The notes below the pieces were generated by a model. That model worked only from the letters and a program-made list of their open reading frames with translations. It had not been told where the DNA came from and ran no database searches. A DNA stretch of 64,000 bases from UBA940 sp045613745 (GTDB taxonomy: Bacteria; Bacteroidota; Bacteroidia; Bacteroidales; Rikenellaceae). A program made the translations under genes and the position numbers. The stretch's first letter is position 1. Each line of letters starts with the position of its first letter. The stretch covers positions 3,115-67,114 of the forward strand of contig JAZLBP010000003.1 of assembly GCA_045613745.1 (NCBI GenBank), given 5' to 3'. Positions 1 to 8,504 of this stretch are shown piece by piece.

Positions 1-1013
1 CCGCAAATCAGGGGTTGACCGAATTTGTTACCGAAGTCACTTGCACCGTTCGAAGCCTTGATAAGGATATCCTCGGGAGTTTGGTACAGCCACTCACGCT
101 CATCCACACGGTTCTCCCAACCTCTCTCATCGTCGATACGGGGATACGAAGTCATATAAATAGCAGTACCTGCGATGGGGAATGCACCCTTACCACCTGC
201 GATGCGGTCACGAATCTCGCCACCAGTACCGGTAGCAGCGCCATTGAAAGGCTCTACGGTTGTAGGGAAGTTGTGAGTCTCGGCCTTAATCGAAATAACA
301 CTCTCGAAATCCTTAACGTCAAACCAATCGGGTTTATCACCGCTCTTGGGAGCAAATTGCTCGACAGTCGAACCTTGCAAGAATGCGCAGTTATCCTTAT
401 AAGCCGAGGTAACGTAGTTGGGGTTTTGTTTGGTGGTATTTTTAATCATACCAAACAACGAGTTCTCTTTCTCCTGGCCATCGATAATAAACTTACCGCC
501 GAAGATTTTGTGACGGCAGTGCTCCGAGTTCACTTGCGAGAAACCGAACACCTCGCTATCGGTAAGACCACGACCCAACTTGGCAGCAACGCTCTTCAAG
601 TAGTCAATCTCGGTGGGGCTGAGTGCCAGACCCTCCTGACGGTTATATGCCTCCAAGTCATCGATAAACACGATAGGCTCGGGTTTGATGTCTATCTTAA
701 ACAAATCATTATCCAGCACCGAGTAGTGGCGATTCAACATAGGGTCAAATTTGGCACCCTCGGTTTCGGGGATATACTCCTCGATACGGCTAACGCCCTC
801 GATACCCATATTTTGGGTAATCTCAACAGCATTAGTGCTCCAAGGGGTAATCATCTCCTTACGAGGACCTATGAATTTACCCTCCATACGGTCGCCCTCA
901 ACGCGTTTAGCGCCGTCAAGCAACCATTCGAGTTTGACGTTGTCCTCACTCGTAAGTTGATGGTTACATTCAACAGCGTAAATCACTGTTTGTTTGTCAA
1001 ATAAGAATATCAT
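1..1013 (-). CDS. purL: Phosphoribosylformylglycinamidine synthase (partial, 5' part)
   Basis: N-terminal ~337 codons of the large FGAM synthase, which converts FGAR and glutamine to FGAM in purine synthesis. The reading frame opens at an ATG at 1013 and is still open at base 1, so the gene is cut by the window edge. Family motifs are clear: SQVNSEHCRHK, then KAETHNFPTTVEPFNGAATG followed by GGEIRD, the ATP and substrate loop of the PurL synthetase domain. It sits 4 nt behind aroK on the same strand, so the two are probably co-transcribed. Recognition is certain; only the missing C-terminal glutaminase part is unseen. Confidence 0.95.
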   Translation of the reverse strand, partial: MIFLFDKQTVIYAVECNHQLTSEDNVKLEWLLDGAKRVEGDRMEGKFIGPRKEMITPWSTNAVEITQNMGIEGVSRIEEYIPETEGAKFDPMLNRHYSVLDNDLFKIDIKPEPIVFIDDLEAYNRQEGLALSPTEIDYLKSVAAKLGRGLTDSEVFGFSQVNSEHCRHKIFGGKFIIDGQEKENSLFGMIKNTTKQNPNYVTSAYKDNCAFLQGSTVEQFAPKSGDKPDWFDVKDFESVISIKAETHNFPTTVEPFNGAATGTGGEIRDRIAGGKGAFPIAGTAIYMTSYPRIDDERGWENRVDEREWLYQTPEDILIKASNGASDFGNKFGQPLIC

Positions 1014-1017
1014 AGTA

Positions 1018-1554
1018 TTACTTGTTAGATTTTTCGTATCCGCTTATGTGGCTTTTAATTTGTTCGATAATCTGCTCGTCACCCAACGGGGTACACTCCA
1101 CAACCAACGATGCTTGCGAGTAGAAGGGCTCGCGCTCAGGCAGGTTGCGATTGATGTATTCAAGCAGTTGTTCGTCGTTCATACCTCTGATGGCGGGTCG
1201 TTTCCAACGTCCGTGCTCACTGATGCGGCCGACGATATTCTCGGGTTTGCGCTTCAAATAGATTGTAGGGCCTATGCTTCTCATAACCTCGATATTATTA
1301 CCCTTGCAGGCCATACCACCTCCTGTCGAAACCACCAGGTTGTCTTTGCAATCGGCCAACCACTCCAACACCATTCTCTCGCGACTGCGAAACCAAGCCT
1401 CGCCTTTGGTGGCGAAAATATCAGCAACGGTCATACCTGCTGCCTGCTCTATGACTTGATCGCTATCCATCAGTCGATAGCCAAGTGCGGGGGCGAGTTT
1501 GCGACCGAGTTTACTCTTGCCACAACCCATATATCCGATTAAGAACACAACCAT
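1018..1554 (-). CDS. aroK: Shikimate kinase
   Basis: 178-residue P-loop kinase, the normal size for AroK. It phosphorylates shikimate at the 3-OH on the way to chorismate. Visible features are the Walker A G-x4-GKS at residues 7-14 (GYMGCGKS), the shikimate-binding Asp in MDSDQ near residue 34, Arg in WFRSRE near 58, the GGG triplet in VVSTGGGM near 79, and the lid region with RKPENIVGRI and RPAI. It starts 18 nt after the end of parC and stops 4 nt before purL, giving a tight minus-strand run parE-parC-aroK-purL. Pairing of an aromatic and a purine gene appears to be a transcription unit of convenience. Confidence 0.93.
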   Translation of the reverse strand: MVVFLIGYMGCGKSKLGRKLAPALGYRLMDSDQVIEQAAGMTVADIFATKGEAWFRSRERMVLEWLADCKDNLVVSTGGGMACKGNNIEVMRSIGPTIYLKRKPENIVGRISEHGRWKRPAIRGMNDEQLLEYINRNLPEREPFYSQASLVVECTPLGDEQIIEQIKSHISGYEKSNK

Positions 1555-1572
1555 AGCGCGCTCTACCCTACT

Positions 1573-4329
1573 CTAAAACAAATTAAGTTGCTCTGCGTGA
1601 GGGTTCAGGCTATCGTCACCATCGTCATCTCCCTCGCTTACGATTTCAACCACCGAATCACCCTCAACGCGAATGGTGGTCATAGGTTCATCGCCTTGTA
1701 CATCATCCCCTTCGATCTCTTCTTCAGCAGATTGCGGAGTCTCGGGCTCGGGCTTAACACCCACCAAGAACTCGACAGAAGCAACCTCAAAGGTTGTAAG
1801 GCGTTTACCTTTGGCGCGATGGCTCTTAACACCTACAAACTCCTCGGGGTCGATCATCTCCTCGGGACGTGTAGCATTTGCGCCACCGAATGTCACCTTA
1901 ATAACACTACGCGAATCGCACACCACAAGCTTCAGCACGCTATCATCCTCAACGAACTGTTGCATCTTCTCGTTCACCTCGGGTTGGAAGCGTTTCAGGT
2001 AGTAGTATTTTTGCGAGTTGTCGTAGTAAACCGCATCAACCACAATGCTCGAATCGTGTTTCATCACAATCAGAGTGTCCTCGGGGAAGTGGTGACCCAA
2101 ATCGAAGTCAGTCACATAGTATTTGCCCGATGTAATGACAAGCAGTTTGTCGCCACCCTTGAACTCACCAAGAGGACGTCCGTGACCTTCGTTGTTGAGT
2201 CGGCGGATCTCGTCATCATACCAGATATGCTCGCCACTGAGAGTACTTGTACCCTTCTGTTTGAGCACAATCTTGCTTATGCCGTAACGCGAGAATAGGT
2301 TACCCTGACTTTGGCGTCCCTTGATAGCAATGCTTGCGAAGTCCAGCTCGGTGATAACCTTTTTCAGACGGGGACGGGGGCGGAAGTAAACCTTCAACAC
2401 CTCGGCCTCGCCGTTGTGGTTAACACTCATATAGAGGATTTCGCTACCCGCAGTACCTTTGGTCAAGTTGTACACCTTGTCGCGGGTAATGCTGGTGATA
2501 GCGCAACGTTTCATCATAATGGGGCCGTTCTTGCCGTCACGATACAATATATTATATATAGTACGTTCGTCACCACGTTTAAACACACCGATATAGTGAA
2601 TATTCTTGGCGAAGAAATCCTTCTCGGCAACCTTGCGGATGGTGTACTCACCATTCTTGCAGATTACGATAATATCGTCGATATCCGAGCAATCGCAAAC
2701 CAGCTCGGCATCCTTCATACCCTTACCGATACCAAAGAAGCCCTCGGCGCGGTCAACATACAGTTTGGCATTATTGACTGCCACCTTCACCGCGTCAATC
2801 GAATCGAACGAACGAATTTCGGTGCGACGGTCGCGACCCTTGCCATACTTCTCCTTGATGTGGGTATAGTAGTCGATGGTGTAATCCACAATGTGCTCGA
2901 TATTGTAGCGCACTTGTTTCTCCTCGGCTTCGATAGCGCGGATTTGCTCGTCAGCCTTGTCGGCATTGTAGCGAGAGATGCGAATGAAAGGCAACTCTGT
3001 CAGGCGAATAATATCCTGCTCCGAAACGGGACGGCGCAACAACTTTTTGAAAGGTTCCAAACCCTCGTCCACAGCCGAATAGGCCGACTCCTTGGTCTTG
3101 CAACCCTCGATACATTGGTATATCTTGTTTTGAATAAAGATACGCTCCAAACTTGTCATATGCCAAGCATCGGCAAGTTCATCCAAGCGAATCTCCAACT
3201 CGCGTTTGAGCAGACCTTTGGTGTGGTCGGCACTATAACGCAAGATTTGGCTCACGCCCATAAAGTGGGGTTTCTCTTGGTAAACCACGCACGAGTTGGG
3301 CGAAATCGAGGTTTCGCAATCGGTGAAGGCATACAGAGCGTCGATGGTCTTGTCGCTCGACTCGTCATTGCTTACATGGACAATAATCTCGACATTAGCC
3401 GCCGTATTATCATCCACCTTCTTGATTTTGATTTTGCCTTTCTCGTTGGCTTTGAGAATCGACTCCTTGATACCCTCGGTGGTTGTACCATAAGGAATTT
3501 CAGTAATAGCAAGTGTACGTTTGTCGATTTTCGAAATTTTGGCACGCACCTTCACTGCGCCACCACGCAAGCCGTCGTTATATTTCGACACGTCGATATA
3601 GCCACCAGTGGGGAAGTCGGGATAGAGCTCGAAATCCTCGCCACGCAGGTGTGCGATACACGCATCCAGCAGTTCGTTGAAGTTGTGAGGCAGAATCTTC
3701 GAGGCCAAACCTACCGCAATACCCTCGGCACCTTGCGCCAGCACCAGCGGAAATTTCACGGGCAGAGTCACAGGCTCCTCGTTTCGGCCATCATACGACA
3801 TCATCCACGCAGTGGTCTTGGGATTGAACACAACCTCCAAAGCGAATTTCGACAAGCGCGCCTCGATATAACGAGGAGCAGCGGCATCGTCACCTGTAAG
3901 GATGTTACCCCAGTTACCCTGACACTCAATAAGCAGGTCCTTCTGTCCCAACTGCACAAGCGCGTCGCCAATCGAAGCATCGCCGTGGGGGTGGAACTGC
4001 ATAGTGTGACCCACGATGTTTGCCACCTTATTGAAACGTCCGTCATCTAGTCGGCGCATCGAGTGCATAATGCGTCGTTGCACAGGTTTGAAACCATCCT
4101 CCAAGTGGGGAACGGCACGCTCCAAGATAACATACGATGCGTAGTCAATCCACCAATTCTTGAACTGACCCGCAAGTTGAGTCACCTTACCGCCATCGTG
4201 AGTAAAGCGGTCGTATTTCGAAGGTTTACGCTCCGAGGCCTGCTCCGCTGCGGGCGCACTCTCCACAGTGCCCTCGGTTGCAGGTGTTTGCTCGGTCATC
4301 TCCTCAATATTTTGTATCTCTTTGTCCAT
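1573..4329 (-). CDS. parC: DNA topoisomerase IV subunit A
   Basis: 918-residue type IIA topoisomerase breakage-reunion subunit. Residues ~55-480 form the catalytic domain: QRRIMHSM near 84, QFHPHGDASIGD near 111 (the quinolone-resistance region) and the DNA-cleaving Tyr154 in APRYIEA. Beta-pinwheel-like repeats follow from ~560. The N-terminal 45 residues and the last ~70 residues are acidic and low-complexity, common in Bacteroidales ParC. It lies 9 nt downstream of a GyrB/ParE-type gene. Pairing with a short (620 aa) B subunit favours topoisomerase IV rather than gyrase; that assignment rests on context, as A subunits of the two enzymes look alike. Confidence 0.9.
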   Translation of the reverse strand: MDKEIQNIEEMTEQTPATEGTVESAPAAEQASERKPSKYDRFTHDGGKVTQLAGQFKNWWIDYASYVILERAVPHLEDGFKPVQRRIMHSMRRLDDGRFNKVANIVGHTMQFHPHGDASIGDALVQLGQKDLLIECQGNWGNILTGDDAAAPRYIEARLSKFALEVVFNPKTTAWMMSYDGRNEEPVTLPVKFPLVLAQGAEGIAVGLASKILPHNFNELLDACIAHLRGEDFELYPDFPTGGYIDVSKYNDGLRGGAVKVRAKISKIDKRTLAITEIPYGTTTEGIKESILKANEKGKIKIKKVDDNTAANVEIIVHVSNDESSDKTIDALYAFTDCETSISPNSCVVYQEKPHFMGVSQILRYSADHTKGLLKRELEIRLDELADAWHMTSLERIFIQNKIYQCIEGCKTKESAYSAVDEGLEPFKKLLRRPVSEQDIIRLTELPFIRISRYNADKADEQIRAIEAEEKQVRYNIEHIVDYTIDYYTHIKEKYGKGRDRRTEIRSFDSIDAVKVAVNNAKLYVDRAEGFFGIGKGMKDAELVCDCSDIDDIIVICKNGEYTIRKVAEKDFFAKNIHYIGVFKRGDERTIYNILYRDGKNGPIMMKRCAITSITRDKVYNLTKGTAGSEILYMSVNHNGEAEVLKVYFRPRPRLKKVITELDFASIAIKGRQSQGNLFSRYGISKIVLKQKGTSTLSGEHIWYDDEIRRLNNEGHGRPLGEFKGGDKLLVITSGKYYVTDFDLGHHFPEDTLIVMKHDSSIVVDAVYYDNSQKYYYLKRFQPEVNEKMQQFVEDDSVLKLVVCDSRSVIKVTFGGANATRPEEMIDPEEFVGVKSHRAKGKRLTTFEVASVEFLVGVKPEPETPQSAEEEIEGDDVQGDEPMTTIRVEGDSVVEIVSEGDDDGDDSLNPHAEQLNLF

Positions 4330-4338
4330 AAATCAGCC

Positions 4339-6201
4339 TTAAATCAAGTCTTCAACATAGTCGTTCTCCACACGCAGATTGTCGATAATGAAATCGCGGC
4401 GGTCGGGAGTATTGGTACCCATATAGAACTCCAACATCTCGTGGATAGTATCTTCCTTCGACAGGCGCACCTTATCCAAGCGGATGTTATCGCCAATAAA
4501 TCCTCGGAACTCATCGGGCGAAATCTCACCCAAACCTTTGAATCGGGTGATTTCGGGATTCTTGCCCAACTTGGCAATAGCCTTTTGGCGCTCCTCCTCG
4601 CTGTAACAATAGATTGTCTCCTTCTTGTTGCGCACACGGAAAAGCGGAGTTTGCAACACATACAAGTGACCCTTGCGAATCACATCGGGGAAGAACTGCA
4701 AGAAGAAGGTCAACATCAGCAGACGGATGTGCATACCGTCCACATCGGCATCGGTTGCAATCACAATCTTGTTGTAGCGCAGGTTCTCGATATCCTCCTC
4801 GATGTTGAGAGCCGCCTGCAACAGATTGAACTCCTCGTTGTCGTACACAACCTTTTTGCTGTGGCCGAAACTATTGAATGGCTTACCACGCAACGAGAAC
4901 ACCGCCTGAGTCAGCACATCGCGGCTCTTGGTAATCGAGCCACTCGCCGAGTTACCCTCGGTGATAAACAACATTGTCTTTTGAGCCAAGTCGCTCTTAT
5001 CATTGCGGTGAATTTTACAATCACGCAGTTTCTTGTTATTCAGGCTCACCTTCTTTGCAATCTCGCGCGCCTTTTTCTGTACGCCCGAAATAGCCTTACG
5101 CTCCTTCTCATTCTCGGCAATCTTGCGACCCAGAATCTCGGCAGTCGTGGGATTCTTGTGCAGATAGTTGTCGAGGTGCTCGGCCATAAAATCCACGATG
5201 TAGTTACGCAGCGACACACCCGGCTCTATCTCCTTGCTACCAAGTTTGATTTTGGTTTGCGACTCAAACACGGGGTCGGTAACCTTGACAGCCACAGCCG
5301 CGATGATTGAGGTGCGGATATCCGATGCGTCGTAGTCCTTGCGATAGAACTCCTTGATGGTTTTAGTCAGCGCCTCGCGGAAAGCCGCTTGGTGAGTACC
5401 ACCTTGAGGAGTATATTGTCCGTTCACAAACGAGAAGTAGGTCTCGCCATAGCTTGTGCCGTGAGTCAACACAACCTCGATATCCTTACCCGAAAGGTGG
5501 ATGGGAGTGTACAGAGGCTCCTCGCCCATACTCTCGTTCACCAAGTCGAGCAGACCATTCTTCGACACATACGACACGCCGTTGAACTTGATAGTCAAAC
5601 CCGCATTGAGGTAAGTATAGTTTTTGATGAGTTGTTCAACGAAGTCCAGATTGTAGTAGTACTCGCCAAACACCTCTTTATCGACCTTGTAGCTAATGCG
5701 TGTGCCGTTCTTTTCGCCGACACCGCTCTCCCATTGGTCGCTTTGTTCGATACCCTGAGCAAACGACACAGTGTGTGCCTCGCCATCGCGCACCGAACGC
5801 GCCGAGAACTCGCTCGACAGCATATTCACCGCTTTGACACCCACACCATTCAAACCAACGGTTTTCTTGAACGCCGAGCCTTCGCCATACTTTGCACCCG
5901 TATTCATCTCGCTCACGGCCTTCGCCAGCGCATTAAGCGGAATACCACGTCCATAGTCGCGCACCGTAACCACATCCTCCTCGATGGTGATTTCGATTTG
6001 TTTACCAAAGCCCATAACGAACTCGTCGATACAGTTATCCACCACCTCTTTGATGAGCACGTAGATACCGTCATCGGATTGCGAGCCGTCGCCAAGTTTG
6101 CCGATATACATACCGGGACGGCGACGAATATGCTCACGCGGGCTAAGCGTGATGATATCGTCGTCAGTGTAGTTGTTGATTTGAATTTGTTGTTGACTCA
6201 T
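4339..6201 (-). CDS. parE: DNA topoisomerase IV subunit B
   Basis: 620-residue ATPase subunit of a type IIA topoisomerase. The GHKL ATP site is visible as EVVDNCIDE near residue 52, RDYGRGIP near 97 and GLNGVGVKAVN near 127. The TOPRIM Mg-binding elements are EGNSASGS near 407 and DADVDGMH near 484. The length fits ParE-like B subunits without the long TOPRIM insertion found in proteobacterial GyrB. The next gene, 9 nt downstream, encodes the A subunit, so holoenzyme subunits are made from one transcript. Its job is decatenation of sister chromosomes. Gyrase B cannot be strictly excluded, but adjacency to the A subunit is the usual Bacteroidales parEC layout. Confidence 0.9.
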   Translation of the reverse strand: MSQQQIQINNYTDDDIITLSPREHIRRRPGMYIGKLGDGSQSDDGIYVLIKEVVDNCIDEFVMGFGKQIEITIEEDVVTVRDYGRGIPLNALAKAVSEMNTGAKYGEGSAFKKTVGLNGVGVKAVNMLSSEFSARSVRDGEAHTVSFAQGIEQSDQWESGVGEKNGTRISYKVDKEVFGEYYYNLDFVEQLIKNYTYLNAGLTIKFNGVSYVSKNGLLDLVNESMGEEPLYTPIHLSGKDIEVVLTHGTSYGETYFSFVNGQYTPQGGTHQAAFREALTKTIKEFYRKDYDASDIRTSIIAAVAVKVTDPVFESQTKIKLGSKEIEPGVSLRNYIVDFMAEHLDNYLHKNPTTAEILGRKIAENEKERKAISGVQKKAREIAKKVSLNNKKLRDCKIHRNDKSDLAQKTMLFITEGNSASGSITKSRDVLTQAVFSLRGKPFNSFGHSKKVVYDNEEFNLLQAALNIEEDIENLRYNKIVIATDADVDGMHIRLLMLTFFLQFFPDVIRKGHLYVLQTPLFRVRNKKETIYCYSEEERQKAIAKLGKNPEITRFKGLGEISPDEFRGFIGDNIRLDKVRLSKEDTIHEMLEFYMGTNTPDRRDFIIDNLRVENDYVEDLI

Positions 6202-6275
6202 ATTTTGTTATTTCTCTCTTTTTTTCGTCGTTTCGGCAGTAAAGCTACTCTCACCCACTGCCACTTTGCGTCAGC

Positions 6276-7016
6276 CTACTTGCGCGAGGCTTTGATTTGG
6301 TTGTCGAGTTCCTCTTTTGCAGCAATCATTCTGTCGCGAGTACTATCCATCAGCTCTTTGAGTTCGGTTGCAGCAACCTCTTCGGCCGAGATGGGGGCAA
6401 GCACCTTGATACCCAAATCGTGTTTCCAACGGAAGTAGAACGATTTACGGATAGTTTGGCGAGTACCACTCAACACAATGGGTAGAATACCCACGCCCGC
6501 ACTCTTTGCAAGGCTGAACGCACCGGTCTTGAAGTTTGCAATCTGGTCATCCTTGGAGCGAGTACCCTCGGGAAACATCGCCACACACACGCCACGGTCG
6601 AGCCACATCTTGCCTTTCTCCATCACCAACAGTGCGCCTTTCTTGGTACCGCGGTCAACGAGAATGTCGCCGTGCATAGCAATCATCTGTCCGAAGAAGG
6701 GCATACGTTTCAGCTCCTTTTTGGCGACCCAGCGGAAGTTGAGTCCCACGAAATAGAGATACGGAACATCAATCATCGAGCAGTGGTTCACCACAATCAC
6801 CCAAGGTTTAGTCTTGTCGATATTCTCAAAACCCAGGTGATGCTTGCGCCAACCCAAGGGCATACGGAAAAACGAAGTTGCAAAAGCTCGCGACACTTCG
6901 TGAATAATTTTGCGAGCAGGATCAAAAGGCACTGTCATAACCCACAAAATGGCTGTAACTACCACCATCAGAGCCACAAACACCAGCCAAAACAGGTCAT
7001 AAAAAATTGAAATCAT
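6276..7016 (-). CDS. plsC: 1-acyl-sn-glycerol-3-phosphate acyltransferase (PlsC family)
   Basis: Inner-membrane acyltransferase that acylates lysophosphatidate to phosphatidate. I chose the ATG at 7016 (246 residues); a longer frame to 7097 would begin at a non-ATG codon and add a basic tail overlapping the promoter region. One N-terminal membrane segment (residues 1-30) precedes the NHX4D catalytic motif (NHCSMID, H78 and D83) and the FPEGTRS motif at 148-154 that binds the glycerol phosphate. It is divergent from fabD, so two lipid-biosynthesis genes share the control region 7017-7143. Confidence in family is high; substrate position specificity is inferred. Confidence 0.88.
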   Translation of the reverse strand: MISIFYDLFWLVFVALMVVVTAILWVMTVPFDPARKIIHEVSRAFATSFFRMPLGWRKHHLGFENIDKTKPWVIVVNHCSMIDVPYLYFVGLNFRWVAKKELKRMPFFGQMIAMHGDILVDRGTKKGALLVMEKGKMWLDRGVCVAMFPEGTRSKDDQIANFKTGAFSLAKSAGVGILPIVLSGTRQTIRKSFYFRWKHDLGIKVLAPISAEEVAATELKELMDSTRDRMIAAKEELDNQIKASRK

Positions 7017-7102
7017 AGCAGTTCTCTCTAAAAATTTTACAATTTTAGTTATTTTAAATGAATTCACACGCGCATAAGCACTATTTTTTATTAACATTTA
7101 AT

Positions 7103-7110
7103 CAAAAATA
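7103..7110 (-). promoter_or_regulatory. Candidate -7 box for plsC
   Basis: On the minus strand this reads TATTTTTG, a full match to the Bacteroidetes -7 consensus TAnnTTTG, about 90 nt upstream of the plsC ATG. A TTTG lies at 7127-7130 but 16 nt away instead of the usual ~20, so the call is moderate. Confidence 0.4.
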
Positions 7111-7112
7111 AC

Positions 7113-7120
7113 TACCTTTG
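7113..7120 (+). promoter_or_regulatory. Candidate -7 box for fabD
   Basis: TACCTTTG matches TAnnTTTG exactly and lies 23 nt before the fabD start codon. The -33 position is only T-rich, without a clean TTTG. It is back-to-back with the plsC box at 7103-7110. Confidence 0.5.
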
Positions 7121-7143
7121 GCCCGTCAAACCATAAAATTTCA

Positions 7144-8034
7144 ATGATGAAAAAAGCGTATGTATTCCCCGGACAAGGGGCACAATTCCCCGGAATGGGA
7201 CGCGACCTTTACGAAAGTTCGCAGGTGGCGAAAGAGATGTTTGAGAGAGCGAACGAGGTACTCGGATTCCGCATCACCGACATTATGTTTGGCGAGGATG
7301 CCGAGGCATTGAAACAAACCGCCGTAACCCAACCCGCAGTATTCCTGCACTCGGTGATTATGGCCAAGGTTTTGGGCGAGGAGTTTGCCCCCGAAATGGT
7401 TGCTGGCCACTCACTTGGCGAGTTCTCGGCACTGGTAACAACTGGTGCGCTGTCGTTCGAGGATGGCCTTTCGCTTGTAGCAAAACGTGCCGCAGCAATG
7501 CAAAAGGCTTGCGAGGCTGCGCCCTCGACTATGGCCGCAGTTCTTGGTTTGGAGGATAGTGTGGTTGAGCAAGCGTGCGCCGAGATTGACGGCGTGGTGG
7601 TTGCTGCCAACTACAACTGCCCCGGTCAGCTTGTAATTTCGGGTACTATCGAAGCGGTTGACGCTGCGTGTGCAAAACTCAAAGAGCTGGGTGCACGTCG
7701 CGCTCTGCGTCTGCCCGTGGGTGGTGCTTTCCACTCGCCGCTGATGGAGCCCGCACGCATCGAGTTGAGCGAGGCTATCGAGCAAGCCGAGTTCACTACA
7801 CCCCGCTGCCCCGTTTACCAAAATGTGGACGCCAAACCCTACACCGACCCCGCACAAATCAAACAAAACTTGGTGGCTCAACTCACCTCGCCCGTGCGTT
7901 GGACCTACTGCGTTCAGAATATGATTGCCGACGGCGCAACCGACTTCACAGAGCTTGGCCCCGGCAAAGTATTGCAAGGTCTTATCACCAAGATTAACAA
8001 AGAAGTAACAGCCGTATCTAAAGAAACTCTTTAA
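7144..8034 (+). CDS. fabD: ACP S-malonyltransferase
   Basis: 296-residue malonyl-CoA:ACP transacylase, which loads malonyl groups on acyl carrier protein for fatty-acid elongation. The active-site serine is Ser90 in GHSLGE, the substrate-carboxylate Arg is R115 and the catalytic His is H197 in GGAFHSP; the start motif FPGQGAQ binds near the oxyanion hole. Two ATGs are adjacent (7144 and 7147), so the exact first residue is open. It stands as a single gene here, away from other fab genes, and is followed by a hairpin at 8058-8086. Confidence 0.95.
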   Translation: MMKKAYVFPGQGAQFPGMGRDLYESSQVAKEMFERANEVLGFRITDIMFGEDAEALKQTAVTQPAVFLHSVIMAKVLGEEFAPEMVAGHSLGEFSALVTTGALSFEDGLSLVAKRAAAMQKACEAAPSTMAAVLGLEDSVVEQACAEIDGVVVAANYNCPGQLVISGTIEAVDAACAKLKELGARRALRLPVGGAFHSPLMEPARIELSEAIEQAEFTTPRCPVYQNVDAKPYTDPAQIKQNLVAQLTSPVRWTYCVQNMIADGATDFTELGPGKVLQGLITKINKEVTAVSKETL

Positions 8035-8057
8035 GCACTGACTTCCACTTCTATTCT

Positions 8058-8086
8058 GGCAGGCTTGACCACTGGTCGGGCCTGCC
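8058..8086 (+). terminator. Hairpin after fabD
   Basis: GGCAGGC pairs with GCCTGCC around a ~15-nt loop, 24 nt after the fabD stop. The following bases are AT-rich but have no long T run, so it may be a weak intrinsic terminator. Confidence 0.55.
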
Positions 8087-8140
8087 TAATTTATATACCC
8101 AACACAACAAACATTATATTATTCGAAATACAACACCCAT

Positions 8141-8282
8141 TGAGTGTTGTTCGTTAGCGAAAAGATTTTTATATTTGTGGTGTCAGGCAAATAGTCTGGC
8201 GTTACATACTGAAAGTGTTTTCGCAGTCCTTGTTGAAAATGTGGCAATTTTCTATGAATCTAAGGATAACGAACAGCACTCA
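8141..8282. repeat. Candidate invertible promoter segment with 16-bp inverted repeats
   Basis: The left arm at 8141-8156 (TGAGTGTTGTTCGTTA) and the right arm at 8267-8282 (TAACGAACAGCACTCA) are reverse complements with one mismatch in 16. They enclose a 110-bp spacer that carries the -7 box of a promoter pointing at the lipoprotein gene at 8505. This is the architecture of phase-variable invertible promoters in Bacteroidales. In the present orientation the downstream gene would be ON. No invertase gene adjoins it; a recombinase elsewhere would have to act. Inversion itself is inferred. Confidence 0.6.
8146..8177 (+). promoter_or_regulatory. Promoter of the LRR lipoprotein gene
   Basis: GTTG at 8146-8149, a 20-nt spacer, and TATATTTG at 8170-8177 fit the Bacteroidetes -33/-7 pattern fully. 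The -33 element lies inside the left inverted-repeat arm and the -7 box inside the putative invertible segment. Transcription would begin near 8184, leaving a ~320-nt 5' leader before the ATG at 8505. Confidence 0.65.
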
Positions 8283-8504
8283 TTCCTTGTATATGTATGT
8301 GAACATAGGCACACTCTGTGCCTGTGCCTCACACTATACGAGTGTGGGGCATTGTATCGTTTATTTAGATTCGGGTTCGCCACAACCTTCAACAGATAGA
8401 CGAAATTCATCTCCACACTTTCTTTTTTTTAATTAACCCACCATAGAGGAGGTGATATGGTAATTTAATTTTGATTCAAAAATTAACTCAAAATTATAAT
8501 TACT
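8184..8504 (+). promoter_or_regulatory. Long structured 5' leader of the LRR lipoprotein gene
   Basis: No credible protein gene is seen between fabD and 8505. The presumed leader holds two adjacent perfect hairpins: AGGCACA/TGTGCCT with a 3-nt loop at 8307-8323, and CACACT/AGTGTG with a 5-nt loop at 8330-8346. Further on, AGGAGGTGAT at 8447-8456 is a near-perfect anti-16S match followed at once by a three-codon frame (ATG at 8457, stop TAA). I recognise no known riboswitch class. A second possible -7 box, TAATTTTG, is at 8466-8473 but lacks a -33 partner. Confidence 0.4.

Noticed and set aside
15..1004. Long open frame on the plus strand opposite purL
   Set aside because: The minus-strand frame has clear FGAM synthase motifs and stays open to the edge; the plus frame has no family features.
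8175..8436. Two overlapping ~74-codon frames in the lipoprotein leader
   Set aside because: They cross the inverted-repeat arm and both hairpins, lack a start signal and have no family features.
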